Assembly: GCA_963825255.1 (NCBI GenBank)
Contig: CAWGSF010000003.1
Coordinates: 186,001-250,000 of the forward strand
Origin: JAIBJN01 sp963825255
Lineage (GTDB): Bacteria > Actinomycetota > Thermoleophilia > Gaiellales > Gaiellaceae
Reading direction: 5' to 3'
Length of the DNA stretch: 64,000 nucleotides
Numbering within the stretch: the first letter of the stretch is position 1; the number at the start of each line of letters is the position of its first letter. The position numbers were made by a program, and so were the translations under genes. This document shows, in pieces, positions 18,324 through 28,670 of the stretch. Below the pieces are notes generated by a model. The model was not told the origin of the DNA and ran no database searches. It saw only the letters and a program-made list of their open reading frames with translations.

Positions 18324-19561
18324 CGGCTCTTGACGTCGACCCAGACGAGCCGGTGGTCCGAGCTCGGGAACGGGAAGACGCCGGTCAGGCGGAAGAGCGG
18401 ATCGCTCTGGAGCGGCCAGAAGACCGCGGAGTCGAGGATGCGCAGGTTCTTGCGCGGGAGCACGTAGTCGGCGCGAAGGTTGCCCGGCGCCGAGTCCGCG
18501 AAGTCCGCCGTGTCGAACTTCGGGTCGCCGAGATGGGTCGAGTTCGCTCCGCCCTGGAGGGCAGAGGCCTCGACCGCCCCCTCGCTCGTCGGGGTGCGCT
18601 TCGTGTTCACGAGCGGATGCTCGATGAGCTGTTGAATCGCGCCCGGGATCGAGTCGCCGTCGACGGGGTCGGAGTTCTCGTCGCCCGCGATCACGAACCG
18701 CGAGCCAGGCTTGAGCCCGCCCTTCTCGCCCGCGTCGTCGTAGATGTAGCGGCTCGCGCGTCCAGGCGTGATGTAGTCGGCCCAGAAACGGATCTCATCG
18801 AAGTTGCGCGTCCCGTTCCGGTCCTCGGGCCCGTCGAACACGGGCGGCGTCGGATGGCTGACGAGGAAGTGGACGACCTTGTGGCCGATCGCGATCGGGA
18901 TGTCCCAGTGGCTCTTCGAGGAGAGGCGGAACACAGCCAGCTCCTCTTCGGAGTACCAGTCGGACGGAGCAGGCGTTGCCGGATCATCAGGCAGAAGAGC
19001 CCCGGGCATGTCCTTCCAGAGGAAATGCTGGAAGGTCCGGATCTTCGACCACAGGATCGGGTGCTTCGAGTAGACGGCCATCCCGAACTGCCCCGGGAAG
19101 AACCCGAAGCCGAAGGCGTCGTCCGGCCCGCCGACGACACCGTTGTTGTTGAGGTCGAACCCGGAAGGGATGCCCGTGTTCGACGGCGCCGTGTAGCTGT
19201 AGCGGTAGTGGATCGGCCTCGCTCCGTTCTGGCCGATCGAGAGGTAGTTGTCCTGGAAGAGGCGTAGCGCCGTCCCCTGTGCGTCGAAGTCGAACTCGTT
19301 GATGAGCAGGACCTCGGGCCGGGCCCGCTGGACGATCTCCGCGATCGTCTGGGCCTGTGCGTTGGCGGGCGTGGAGAGGTCGGCGATCAGCTGACCCTCG
19401 GTGTTCCGGTTGAGCGAGGCGTTGAAGGTCGCGAACCGCACCGCGTCCTTCCCCTTGTGACCGTGGTGCGCCACCGCGGGGCCCGCCGCGATCAGAGAGC
19501 CGATGACCGCGAGCGCGAGAACCAGCGCAAGGCGCACGGCGGCTGGGCGTCTGGATGTCAT
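18320..19561 (-). CDS. Secreted endonuclease/exonuclease/phosphatase (EEP) family protein
   Basis: 413 residues. A signal peptide precedes the EEP fold (AVRLALVLALAVIGSLIAAG, ending near AVAHH). Fold landmarks are RFATFNASLNR (beta-1), NEFDFD (metal-binding Glu), LVSHPTPPVFDGPEDRNGTRN, a GDENSDPVDGDS loop, ADYVLP and the terminal SSDHRLVWVDV with the catalytic Asp-His. A short DLNNNGVVGGPDDAFG stretch looks like a calcium-binding loop. The ATG at 19561 is chosen because AAGGAG lies 10 bases ahead of it and the signal peptide follows. It could be a secreted nuclease or a phosphodiesterase. Confidence 0.85.
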   Translation of the reverse strand: MTSRRPAAVRLALVLALAVIGSLIAAGPAVAHHGHKGKDAVRFATFNASLNRNTEGQLIADLSTPANAQAQTIAEIVQRARPEVLLINEFDFDAQGTALRLFQDNYLSIGQNGARPIHYRYSYTAPSNTGIPSGFDLNNNGVVGGPDDAFGFGFFPGQFGMAVYSKHPILWSKIRTFQHFLWKDMPGALLPDDPATPAPSDWYSEEELAVFRLSSKSHWDIPIAIGHKVVHFLVSHPTPPVFDGPEDRNGTRNFDEIRFWADYITPGRASRYIYDDAGEKGGLKPGSRFVIAGDENSDPVDGDSIPGAIQQLIEHPLVNTKRTPTSEGAVEASALQGGANSTHLGDPKFDTADFADSAPGNLRADYVLPRKNLRILDSAVFWPLQSDPLFRLTGVFPFPSSDHRLVWVDVKSR

Positions 19562-19692
19562 CTCCGTGTGTCTCCTTCCGTCGATTCCGGCCACGAACCC
19601 CCTTCGAGCGCAACCGCCGGACAACGAACCGGGAACCGGGTCAGCACCCCATGGCGAGCATCGCCGCCCTCCCCCGGGGTTCCGACCCGGCG

Positions 19693-19721
19693 AACCTATC
19701 GGCTTTCCGCCCGCTTGACAA
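19693..19721 (-). promoter_or_regulatory. Promoter of the secreted EEP-family gene
   Basis: On the minus strand, TTGTCA (19716-19721), a 17-base spacer and TAGGTT (19693-19698). This is a conventional two-box promoter giving a leader of about 125 bases with a Shine-Dalgarno sequence, unlike the leaderless starts nearby. Confidence 0.6.
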
Positions 19722-19782
19722 CCGGCGGCACCCAGCCGCTACCTCCCGGATACCGGATGTCTACACGAGGACAGGACGAGCG

Positions 19783-21828
19783 CTAGGCGGCCGGCTCGGC
19801 GGCCGCCTGGAGCTCCCGGCGAAGATCCTTGATCTCGTCGCGGAGCTTGGCGGCGTACTCGAAGCGCAGCTCCTCGGCGGCGGCGAACATCTCCTCCTCG
19901 AGCGTGACGACGAGCTTCTCGAGCTCCTCGTCCGTCATCCCCTCGACCTGTCGCTGGCCGCGCCGGCGCTTGCCGGGAACGTGCGGCGCCGACTCGAGCG
20001 AGAGGAACTCGGCGATGTCGGAGACGCCCTTGACGATCGACTCGGGCGTGATGTCGTGCTCCTCGTTGTAGCGGAGCTGGACGTTGCGCCTGCGCGTCGT
20101 CTCGTCGATGGCGCCCTTGATCGCCTCGGTCATCTTGTCCGCGTACATGACGACCTTGCCGTTCACGTTCCGCGCGGCGCGCCCGATCGTCTGGATGAGG
20201 GCCGTCTGCCCCCGGAGGAAGCCCTCCTTGTCGGCGTCGAGGATGGCCACGAGCGAGACCTCGGGCAGGTCGAGGCCCTCTCGGAGCAGGTTGACGCCGA
20301 CGAGGACGTCGTACTCGCCCAGGCGAAGCTCGCGGATGATCTTGATGCGGTCGAGCGTGTCCACCTCGGAGTGGAGGTAGCGCGTGCGGACACCCGACTC
20401 GAGCAGGTAGTCGGTCAGATCCTCCGCCATCTTCTTCGTCAGCGTCGTGACGAGAACCCGCTCGCCGGCCTCCTCGCGGCGCCGGATCTCGTTCAGGAGG
20501 TCGTCGATCTGGTTCTTCGTGGGGCGCAGCTCGACCTCTGGGTCGACGACCCCGGTCGGGCGGATGATCTGCTCGGCGACGTTCGTGGAGTTGCGGAGCT
20601 CGAACGGCCCAGGCGTGGCCGAGACGAAGAGGAGCTGCGGCGCGCGCTCCAGGAACTCGTCGAAGCGGAGCGGGCGGTTGTCGAGCGCCGAGGGGAGGCG
20701 GAAGCCGAACTCGACAAGCGTCTCCTTGCGCGAGCGGTCGCCCTCGTACATGCCGCCGATCTGGGGCACGGTCTGGTGCGACTCGTCGATCATGACGAGG
20801 AAGTCCTCGCCGAAGAAGTCGAGCAGGGTGTGCGGCGGCGTCCCCGGCTCGCGCCCGTCGAGGATCCGCGAGTAGTTCTCGATCCCGTTGCAGTAGCCGA
20901 GCTCCTGGAGCATCTCGAGGTCGTACTCGGTCCGCTGGCGGATCCGGTGGGCCTCGAGGAGCTTCCCCTCCGACTCGAAGCGCCGCACCTGATCCTCGAG
21001 CTCCCGCTTGATCTCCCCGACCGAGCGCTCGATCGTCTCCCGCGAGGTGACGTACTGCGTCGCCGGGAAGATCGCCAGGTGCTCGAGCCGGGCGTAGATC
21101 TCGCCGGTGAGCGGGTCGAAGTGCGTGATCTGCTCGACTTCGTCGCCGAAGAATGAGATCCGGTAGGCCGACTCCATGTGCGCGGGCTGCACCTCGACGA
21201 CGTCGCCGCGGACCCGGAACCGCCCGCGCCCGAGCAGCGAGTCGTTCCGCGCGTACTGGATGTCGACGAGCTTCCGGAGCATCACGTCCCGGTCGATCTC
21301 GAGGCCGACCCCGAGCGCGACGGTCTTGTCCTCGTACTCCTCGGGGGAGCCGATGCCGTAGATGCAGGAGACGGACGCGACGATGAGGACGTCGCGCCGC
21401 GCCAGCAGCGCGGCCGTCGCGGCATGGCGAAGCCGGTCGATGTCGTCGTTGACCGAGGCGTCCTTCTCGATGTAGAGGTCCGCCTGCGGGACGTACGCCT
21501 CCGGCTGGTAGTAGTCGTAGTAGGAGACGAAGTACTCGACCGCGTTGTCCGGCAGGAACTCGCGGAACTCGTTGCAGAGCTGCGCCGCCAGCGTCTTGTT
21601 GTGCGCGATCACGAGCGTCGGGCGCTGCACCTGCTCGGCGATCCACGCCATCGTCGCCGTCTTCCCGGTGCCCGTCGCCCCGAGCAGGGTCTGGAAGCGG
21701 TCGCCGTGTCCCGGACGGAGCCGGAGAGCGCCGCGATCGCGTCGGGCTGGTCGCCCGTGGGCCGGTTACGGCTGTCGGCCGAGGAGGACCGGCGCGACGG
21801 AGCCAGCCACCTCCGCCGTCGCCGCGGC
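19783..21828 (-). CDS. uvrB: Excinuclease ABC subunit B (frame broken near N-terminus)
   Basis: Helicase-like subunit loaded by UvrA for nucleotide excision repair. From 21651 to the stop the frame is intact: TLLGATGTGKTAT (Walker A, read just before ATG 21651), the YYDYYQPEAYVP beta-hairpin, IDESHQT, the SATPGPFE and GRAARN helicase motifs and a C-terminal UVR domain. The N-terminal segment RPTGDQPDAIAALSG is in a different frame from what precedes and follows it. An ATG at 21828 is in frame with the stop, so two compensating single-base errors between about 21700 and 21770 explain it. The exact start is uncertain. Confidence 0.9.
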
Positions 21829-21831
21829 CAT

Positions 21832-22412
21832 CGTAGCCGGCCCGGGGCGGGGCGTCCGTACTCGTCGAGGCCGAGCTCGTCCGCGTAGGCGCGCTGCGTA
21901 GACCTCGCGCGCGTGGAGCACGTCGTCCACGTACTCGCGCGTCTCGGGGAACGCGATCCCCTCCCCGCTCGCGATCCACTCGTCGACGTTGGTCTGCCCC
22001 GCGTTGTACGCGGCCAGGGCGAGGCGCTCGTCGCCGTACTTGCGCAGGAGCCGCCGGAGGTAGAACGAGCCGTAGCGGACGTTGATCTCCGGGTCGTAGA
22101 GGTCGTCCACGCGGAACTTCGACCCTCCCGTGTGGAGGGCGATGCCCTTCGGCGGTGTCCGGAAGGAGCTGCATGAGGCCGATCGCGCCCGACGACGAGC
22201 GGGCGTCGGCGTCGAACTTGCTCTCGCGGTAGATGACGGCGGCGAGGAGCGCCGGGTCGAGGTCGTAGTTCTCGGCGTGGCCCGCGCACGATGTGCTCGT
22301 ACTCGAGCGGATAGCGAAGGCGCAGGTACCACGACGGCTGCGCCTGCTCGACGTAGAGCGCGGTCGCCGCGAGGGCGGCGACGAGGACGATGCCGCCGAC
22401 GATGAGCCTCAT
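21832..22412 (-). CDS. Lytic transglycosylase, SLT domain (multiple frameshifts)
   Basis: Membrane-anchored peptidoglycan lytic transglycosylase. The start MRLIVGGIVLVAALAATAL is a signal anchor. Reading across shifts, the domain is HAENYDLDPALLAAVIYRES (catalytic Glu of the ES motif), ARSSSGAIGLMQLLPDTA, then YGSFYLRRLL and LALAAYNAG. At least three single-base insertions break the frame, near 22285, 22150 and 21905, and the stop cannot be placed; the left boundary is approximate. The ATG overlaps the coaE stop (ATGA). Errors rather than decay are suspected. Confidence 0.8.
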
Positions 22413-23011
22413 CGCGACAGGGTGGTCATCACGTCGGACACGAAGGCGTCGAGCTCGGCGAGCGTTCCGTCGTTGACGTAGACGAAGTCGGCGCGCGCGG
22501 CCTTCTCGGCGTCGGGGATCAGCCGCAGCTCGCGCTCGCGCATGGGCCCGATGTGCCGCGAGATGCGGACGTCGGGCGAGGCCGTGACGACGACCACCTT
22601 GTCGAAGCGCGACTCGCCGCCGACCTCGTAGAGGAGCGGGACCTCGGTGACGCAGACCGGCGGCGGCGGCTCGAGCTCGGCCAGCTCGTCGCGCCAGCCG
22701 AGGTACCGGGCGACGACCCGCGGGTGGAGAAGCCCCTCGAGCCACGCGAGCGCCTCGGGGTCGGCGAAGACGATCTCGCCGACCTTCCCCCGGTCGATCT
22801 CGCCGTCGGCGCCGACGACGTCGGCTCCGAGCCGGTCCACGACCGCCTGCCGAACCTCGGGATCGGACCGCAGGAGCTCGTGGACGATCTCGTCGCTCGA
22901 GACGACCGCGGCGCCCTGACGCGCGAAGGCGCGCAGCGCCTCCGTCTTCCCGGCTCCGATCCCGCCCGTGATCGCGACCGCGACGGGCCTGCTGCTACTG
23001 CTCGTCGTCAG
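22409..23011 (-). CDS. coaE: Dephospho-CoA kinase
   Basis: Last step of CoA biosynthesis: phosphorylates the 3'-OH of dephospho-CoA. The P-loop GGIGAGKTEALR is near residue 16, followed by SSDEIVHELL, HPRV, EVPLLYE (substrate lid region) and VTASPDVRISR. About 200 residues, normal for the family. No ATG, GTG or TTG lies in frame before the P-loop; the only candidate is CTG at 23009-23011, which overlaps the rpsA end by 17 bases. Either CTG is used or another base error hides the start. It continues into the transglycosylase gene by an ATGA overlap. Confidence 0.88.
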   Translation of the reverse strand: MTTSSSSRPVAVAITGGIGAGKTEALRAFARQGAAVVSSDEIVHELLRSDPEVRQAVVDRLGADVVGADGEIDRGKVGEIVFADPEALAWLEGLLHPRVVARYLGWRDELAELEPPPPVCVTEVPLLYEVGGESRFDKVVVVTASPDVRISRHIGPMRERELRLIPDAEKAARADFVYVNDGTLAELDAFVSDVMTTLSR

Positions 23012-24394
23012 GCTGCGCGGAGGCCTCGTCCGGGACGGCCTCGTCCTCGGGGACGGCCTGCTCCTCCGGGACGGCCTCGTCCTCGGGACGGCCTCGTCCT
23101 CCAGGACGGCCTGCTCCGGGACGGCGTCCTCGACGGCCGGTTCCTCCGCTGCCTCGGGCTCGACGGCTGGCCCGTCCGCTGCCTCGGGCTCGGCGGCTTC
23201 CTCGGCGAAGACCTCCTCCGAGAGCCCCAGCTCGGGCGTCGCCTCGTCGCCGATTCCCGGACGGGCGGCCTCGCCCTCCTCGACCCGCTTGAGGGAGAGC
23301 GACAGGCGCCTGCGCTCGGCGTCCATCTCGATGATCTTGGCCCGCACCGACTCGCCCTGCTGGACGATCTCCCGCGGGTTCTCGACGTGGTGGGTCGCGA
23401 GCTCGGAGATGTGGACGAGCCCCTCGACGCCGGGCACGACCTCGATGAACGCGCCGAAGGTGACCACCTTCGTGACGCGCCCCTCGACGACGTCGCCCTG
23501 CTCGTAGGTGTCGATCACCTGCTGCCAGGGGTCGGTCTGGGTCTGCTTGAGCCCGAGCGAGATGCGCTGGCGCTCGCGATCGATGTCGAGCACCTTCACG
23601 CGCACTTCCTGCCCGATCTCGAGGAGCTCCGAGGGATGGTTCACGTGGCTCCAGGAGAGCTCCGAGATGTGGATGAGCCCGTCGATCCCCTCGAGGTCGA
23701 CGAACGCGCCGAAGTCGACGATGTTCGAGATCGTCCCCTCGACGACGTCGCCGGGCGAGAGCCGGTCGAGGATCGCCTGCCGCATCTCCCGCCGCTCCTC
23801 CTCGAGGACGGCGCGGCGCGAGAGGACGACGTTGTTGCGGCTGCGGTTGAGCTCGATCACCTGGCAGCGGAGCGTTTGGCCCATGAACTCGTCGAGGTCC
23901 TGAACCCGCCGGATGTCGACGAGCGACGCGGGCAGGAACCCGCGCACGCCGAGATCGAGGATCAGGCCGCCCTTGACGACCTCGATGACGATGCCCTCGA
24001 CGGGCTCCTTGCTCTCGGCGGCCGCCTCGATCCGCTTCCAGGCCATCTCGAAGCGGGCCCGCTTCTTCGAGAGGATCAGACGCCCCTCGGCGTCCTCCTT
24101 CGTCATCACGAGCGCGTCGATCTCGTCCCCGAGCTTCACCTCGTCGACCGGGTTGACCGACCGGCGGATCGACAGCTCCGAGACCGGGATGACCCCCTCG
24201 GACTTGTAGCCGATGTCGACGAGGACCTCGTCCTTGTCGACGCGGACGACCTTGCCGCGCACGACCTCGCCCTCGTTGATGACGGGGAACGTCGCGTCGT
24301 AGTCAGGGATCAGCTCGCCGTCCGGACCTCGTGTCCAGACGTCGTCGTCGGTCTTCGGAATCTCTGCTTCGGTGGTCGTGTCGTTCGCAGCCAT
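22995..24394 (-). CDS. rpsA: Ribosomal protein S1 (one frameshift in acidic tail)
   Basis: mRNA-binding 30S protein. Four S1 domains are visible (starting near 40, 125, 215 and 300), each with a FGAF/GLVH-type core such as VDFGAFVDLEGIDGLIHISE. The C-terminus is a long acidic repeat of the unit EDEAVPE. Near 23085 one G is missing in that repeat, so the raw frame runs on into coaE as a false fusion. Restoring the base gives a tail ending PDDEQ and a TAG at 22995. Length 3n+2 fits one deletion. TATAAT lies 12 bases before the ATG. Confidence 0.93.
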
Positions 24395-24406
24395 GCGGGA
24401 TCGCGC

Positions 24407-24414
24407 ATTATAGC
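24407..24414. promoter_or_regulatory. Overlapping divergent -10 boxes, rpsA / beta-propeller gene
   Basis: ATTATAGC holds TATAAT on the minus strand, 12 bases before the rpsA ATG, and TATAGC on the plus strand, 9 bases before the ATG at 24424. The gap between the two genes is only 29 bases. Confidence 0.5.
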
Positions 24415-24423
24415 GGTGGTCTC

Positions 24424-25437
24424 ATGCGCGGCCGTGACCTGCTCATCCTGGCGGCGGTCCTCCTCGTGGGAGGGTTCGCCGTCGCGGACACGCTTCGCGA
24501 CGAGGCGAGCAGCGGCGGCGAGCCGGCCGCCGGTCCGACGACGACGGGCGCCCAGACGGCGCCGACCACGACCGTGGACGAGGAGCTCGGGCGCGCCAGC
24601 TTCCCCGCAGTGCCGCGCGGAGGCGGGTCCATCGTCCTCGCCCAGTCGGGGTCGTGCGCCATCCGCGAGTTCGACCTCCCGACCGGCCTCGAGTTCCCCA
24701 ACGTGGTCGCTCGGTCGTCGTGCGAGCTCTGGGCGGCCCCGGTCACGGCCAAGGTCGCGGTCGGGATCGGCGAGCCGGTCGGCGACGCGGTCCCCTTCCG
24801 CTTCATCGACCTCGCCCGGCGCGGACGGAACCTCGGCACGTCCGAGGCCCTCTTCGGCTTCCTGATCTGGAGCGAGGACGGCCAGCGGGCGGCCTGGTGC
24901 AACCGCCTCCACGTCGGGATCGACCTCGAGTTCGGGGAGTTCCGCCACCGCCTGCCCGGCTGCCCCGCCGCGTACACCCCCGGCGGCGAGGTCGCGCTCG
25001 CGGAGGGCGACCGCCTCGTGGTCGACGGCCGCACCGTGCTGACGGCGTCGGGCGGGATCACGAACGTCCACTACGGCAGCGACGGCTCGGTCGCAGTCGA
25101 CGTCGAGGGGCGCCGGATCGAGCGCTACCGGCGCGGGCGGCTCACGGACGCCCTCGACCTGCCGGAGCGCTTCGAGGGCAGGATGCCGAATCTCTCGCCC
25201 GACAACTGCTCGGCCGCCTTCCGGGCCGACGACCGCATCAGGATCCTCGACGTCGGATGCTCGCGGCTCGGCCCGCAGGGAACGGTCTTCCCCGGCCACG
25301 CCGCGTCCTGGTCCCCGGACGGCAGCTCGATCGCGATCGGGGGCGCGTCGGAGCTCACGTTCTACGACCTCGAGGGCTCGGTGCCGCCGGTCACGTGGCC
25401 CATCGGCGCGGTTACGATCATCTGGAGGCGTTCCTAG
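24424..25437 (+). CDS. Membrane-anchored beta-propeller-like protein, unknown function
   Basis: 337 residues: an N-terminal membrane anchor (RDLLILAAVLLVGGFAVAD), a Thr/Ala-rich linker (PTTTGAQTAPTTTVDEE) and then a repeat-rich beta domain with TolB/WD40-like blades such as ASWSPDGSSIAIGG and PNLSPDNCSAAFRADDRIRILDVG. Several paired cysteines suggest an extracytoplasmic location. Function is not recognisable. Its last 4 bases overlap the end of the convergent GNAT gene. A longer upstream frame exists, but it has no start context and would cover the promoter. Confidence 0.7.
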   Translation: MRGRDLLILAAVLLVGGFAVADTLRDEASSGGEPAAGPTTTGAQTAPTTTVDEELGRASFPAVPRGGGSIVLAQSGSCAIREFDLPTGLEFPNVVARSSCELWAAPVTAKVAVGIGEPVGDAVPFRFIDLARRGRNLGTSEALFGFLIWSEDGQRAAWCNRLHVGIDLEFGEFRHRLPGCPAAYTPGGEVALAEGDRLVVDGRTVLTASGGITNVHYGSDGSVAVDVEGRRIERYRRGRLTDALDLPERFEGRMPNLSPDNCSAAFRADDRIRILDVGCSRLGPQGTVFPGHAASWSPDGSSIAIGGASELTFYDLEGSVPPVTWPIGAVTIIWRRS

Positions 25438-25925
25438 CGGTCGAGCGCGTACCAGATCACGTCGTGCTCGTGCCAGTGCGTCTCGCCCTGCAGGGTGAGC
25501 CCGAGCCGCTCCATGACCGCCCGCGAGCGACGATTCGCCGCCAGCGTGATCGAGATCAGCTGCGGGTCGTCGAGGTGCTCGCGCCAGCACTCGAGGCCCG
25601 CCCGGCCGCCTTCGGTGGCCAGCCCCCGCCCCCACCAGTCGCGGTGGAGCGCCCAGCCGACCTCGACCGGGCTCGTCGACTCCGGCCAGTCGTGGTGACG
25701 CATGAGCCCGATGCGGCCGATGAGGCTCCCGCTCTCGGGATCGACAGCCGCCCAGTGGCTCAGGCCGTCTTCGTCCCACCCGCGCTCGAAGCGCTCGATC
25801 TGCTCCGCAGGGCGTCAGGTCGGTACGGCATGTGCTCGAGGAAGTCGGGGTCGCGGTAGATCTCGTCGAGCGGCCCCGGCGTCACCGTCCTGCCACTGGC
25901 GCAGGAGGAGCCGCTCGGTCCGCAG
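25434..25925 (-). CDS. GNAT-family acetyltransferase (RimJ/RimL-like), at least two frameshifts
   Basis: Pieces in three frames assemble to one GNAT protein: TERLLLRQWQDGDAG, then LDEIYRDPDFLEHMPYRPDA, then EQIERFERGWDEDGLSHWAA, GSLIGRIGLMRHHDW and the acetyl-CoA-binding WWGRGLATEGGRAGL, ending in ANRRSRAVMERLGL. This is the RimJ/RimL pattern that modifies N-termini or small molecules; the substrate is unknown. Breaks fall near 25880 (an extra G in a GGGG run) and near 25815. The start is unclear (CTG at 25925 or a hidden codon). It follows polA on the same strand. Confidence 0.7.
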
Positions 25926-25937
25926 CTCCCTGCGGGA

Positions 25938-28507
25938 TCACGCCTTGGCTTCGTTCCAGTCGTCGCCGAGGCCGACGTCCACGGCCAGCGGCGGGTCGAG
26001 CGGGTAGGCGCCGCACATCTCCTCGCGCACGAGGTCGCGAACCGCCGACGTCTCGACCTCGGGCACCTCGAGGAGGAGCTCGTCGTGGACCTGGAGGACG
26101 AGGCGCGCGGCGCGCCCCTCCTCGCGCAAGCCGGCGGTGGATCGTCACCATCGCCGCCTTGATGATGTCCGCCGCCGTCCCCTGCATGACGAAGTTGACT
26201 GCAAGCCGCTCGCCGAACCCGCGCGTCTGCCGGTTCCGGGCCTTGAGCTCCGGGACCGGCCGGCGCCGGCCGATGAGGGTCGTCGCGTACCCGTCCTGCT
26301 CGGCCTGCTCGATCGTCCGCTGGATGAAGTCCTGCACGTGCGGGAAGCGCGCGAGGTACGTGTCGATGTACGTCTGCGCGTCCTCGCGCGGGATGTCGAG
26401 ATTCTCGGAGAGCCCGAATGCCGAGATCCCGTAGATGATCCCGAAGTTGACCATCTTGGCCACGTTCCGCTCGTCCTTCGTCAGCTCCGCGCGCTCCTTG
26501 CCCAGCACCTCGGCGGCGGTGGCGGCGTGGATGTCCTCTCCTGCCGCGAACGCCTCCCGGAGCTTCGGCTCGCCGGAGACGTGGGCGAGGATCCGCAGCT
26601 CGACCTGCGAGTAGTCGGCCGAGAGCAGGCGGAAGCCCGGCTCGGCGACGAAGGCGCTCCTGATCTCGCGGCCGAGCTCCGTCCGGATGGGAATGGACTG
26701 GAGGTTCGGGCTGGACGTCGAGAGTCGGCCGGTGGAGGCGACCGCCTGGTTGAAGTTCGTGTGCAGGCGCCCGTCCTCCGGCGAGATGAGGTCCGGGAGT
26801 GGGCCGAGGTACGTGTTCAGGAGCTTCGAGTACTCCCGCCACTCCTCGATCACCGGCACGATCTCGTGCTCGTCGCGGATCGCCCGCAGAACTCTCGCGT
26901 CGGTCGAGTACCCGGTCTTGCCCTTGCGGCCGGCCGTGAGCTCGAGCTTCTCGAAGAGGATCCGGGCCACCTGCTGGGTCGAGCCGAGCATGAACTCCTC
27001 GCCGGCGAGCTCCTGGGCCCGGGCCTCGAGCTCCTCGACCCGGTCGGCGAGCCGGGCGGTGATCTCGCCCATCCGGTACGTGTCGATGCGGACGCCGACG
27101 TCCTCCATCGCGGCGAGAACCTTCGTGAGCGGGAGCTCGACGTCCCGGTAGAGCGGCCCGAGGCCGCGCTCCTCGATCGCGCGATCGCAGCTGGGGGTCG
27201 AGTCGGATCACGGCCGCGGCGTGACGGACGAGCGCCGCCGTCTCCTCGTCCGTCGGGGGGTCGGGGGCGAGCTCGACGCCGTACTCGGCCGCGAGGTCGT
27301 CGAGGAGGTAGGCGGCGCGCCCCGGCTCGATGAGGTACGCCATGAGCAGCGTGTCGTCGACCGCCTCGAGACGTGCCCGCTTGGCGTCGTGGACGACGAC
27401 CTCCACGTCGCGGAGACGGGAGGCGAGCTCGGGATCCCAGCGGCCCACGACGACCGGCTCTCCCTCCCGGGCCGCGGCGAAGCGGTCGGCCTCGATCTCG
27501 ATCGCCACCCGGCCGGCGGCGGTCGCGAGCTCCCCCTCGGTCCAGGGGACGTCGACGCCCGTGACCTCGGCCGGGGCAGCCGGCAGGGCCTCGTCGAGCT
27601 CGTCCACGCGGCGCAGGAGGTTGCGGAACTCGAAGCGGCGGAAGATCTCCTTGAGCTGCGAGCGGTCCGGCGGCGAGAGCACGAGCGCTGCCGGGTCGAC
27701 GTCGAGCGGGAGGTCGCGGCGCATCGTCGCGAGCTCCTTCGACGCCAGCGCCTGCTCGGCGTTCTCGCGGAGCGCCTTGGCGCGGCCCGGCGAGAGCTCG
27801 TCGACGTGCTCGAGCACGGCCTCGAGGGACCCGTACTGCGCGATCAGCTGCCCGGCCGTCTTGTCCCCGATCCCGGGGACGCCGGGGATGTTGTCGGAGG
27901 TGTCGCCCTTGAGCCCGATGAAGTCCGGCACCTGCTCCGGCGTGACGCCGTAGCGGGCGACGACGCGCTCCGGCGTGTACACGTGGACGTCGGCGACCCC
28001 GCGCGGGGTCATCATCAGGCAGATGTTGTCCGTGCAGAGCTGAAAGGCGTCCCGGTCCGTCGACACGACGCACGTCCTGACCGCCGCTTCGTCGGCCCGG
28101 GTGGCGAGCGTGGCGATGACGTCGTCAGCCTCCCACCCCTCGAACTCGAGGTTCCGGTAGCCGAAGGCCTCCACGATCGGCCGGAGGTGCGGGAACTGCT
28201 CGCGGAGGAGGTCGGGCATCGGCCGGCGCTCGATCTTGTACTCGGGCGAGAGCTCCTTGCGGTGCACCGGGCTCGTGTCCCAAGCGACCGCGACGCCCTT
28301 CGGCCGGTAGTCGGCGAGGAGCTTGAAGAGCATGTTCGTGAAGCCGAGGAGGGCGTTCGTCGGGAACCCCTCCGTCGTGGCGAGCTCCTCCGGCAGCGCG
28401 AAGTACGCCCGGTACGCGAGGTTGTTCCCGTCGACGAGGAAGAGGTCGGCCTCGCGCGCCGGCGCGTCGTCGAGCTGGAGCTCGGCCCCGGTCAGCGTCT
28501 TCGGCAT
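25938..28507 (-). CDS. polA: DNA polymerase I (two frameshifts)
   Basis: Repair and Okazaki-fragment polymerase of 855 residues when two single-base insertions are removed (near 27185, and an extra T in CGGCTTGCG near 26130; length is 3n+2). Domains: N-terminal 5'-3' exonuclease (FLVDGNNLAYRAYF, DRDAFQL, GLKGDTSDNIPGVPGIG), a 3'-5' exonuclease-like domain whose DxE motif is absent (IEIEADR), hence no proofreading, and the polymerase domain with motif A LLSADYSQVELR, motif B RNVAKMVNFGIIYG and motif C LQVHDELL. A TAGACT box lies 10 bases before the ATG. Confidence 0.93.
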
Positions 28508-28517
28508 GCCACCCGCG

Positions 28518-28523
28518 AGTCTA
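28518..28523 (-). promoter_or_regulatory. Candidate -10 box TAGACT for polA
   Basis: TAGACT on the minus strand, 10 bases before the polA ATG, with the same sequence as the uvrA and leuS -10 boxes. No clear -35. Confidence 0.45.
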
Positions 28524-28608
28524 TTCCGCCGGCTTACCGATGCCGCGTGCGCGGGTCCGCGCCGACGGCCGTGCTCGTCACGAAATCGTCACGATGCGCG
28601 CGCAACGC

Positions 28609-28668
28609 GTGCGCCGCGGGTCGGTACGCTCGAAAGCGGGTGGAGGCACGGGGTGGCCCCGGCGCCCC
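28609..28668 (+). repeat. Dispersed intergenic repeat, copy C (divergent)
   Basis: Shares the core TCGGTACGCTCGAAAGCGG and following GGAGGC..GGGGTGGCCCC with copies at 35491-35556 and 44414-44491. It fills the gap between the polA promoter and the livF stop codon. Confidence 0.5.
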
Positions 28669-28670
28669 GG

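Noticed and set aside
22409..24394. Apparent S1-dephospho-CoA kinase fusion protein
   Set aside because: The join lies in an acidic repeat where one G is missing relative to neighbouring repeats; restoring it gives a normal rpsA stop at 22995.
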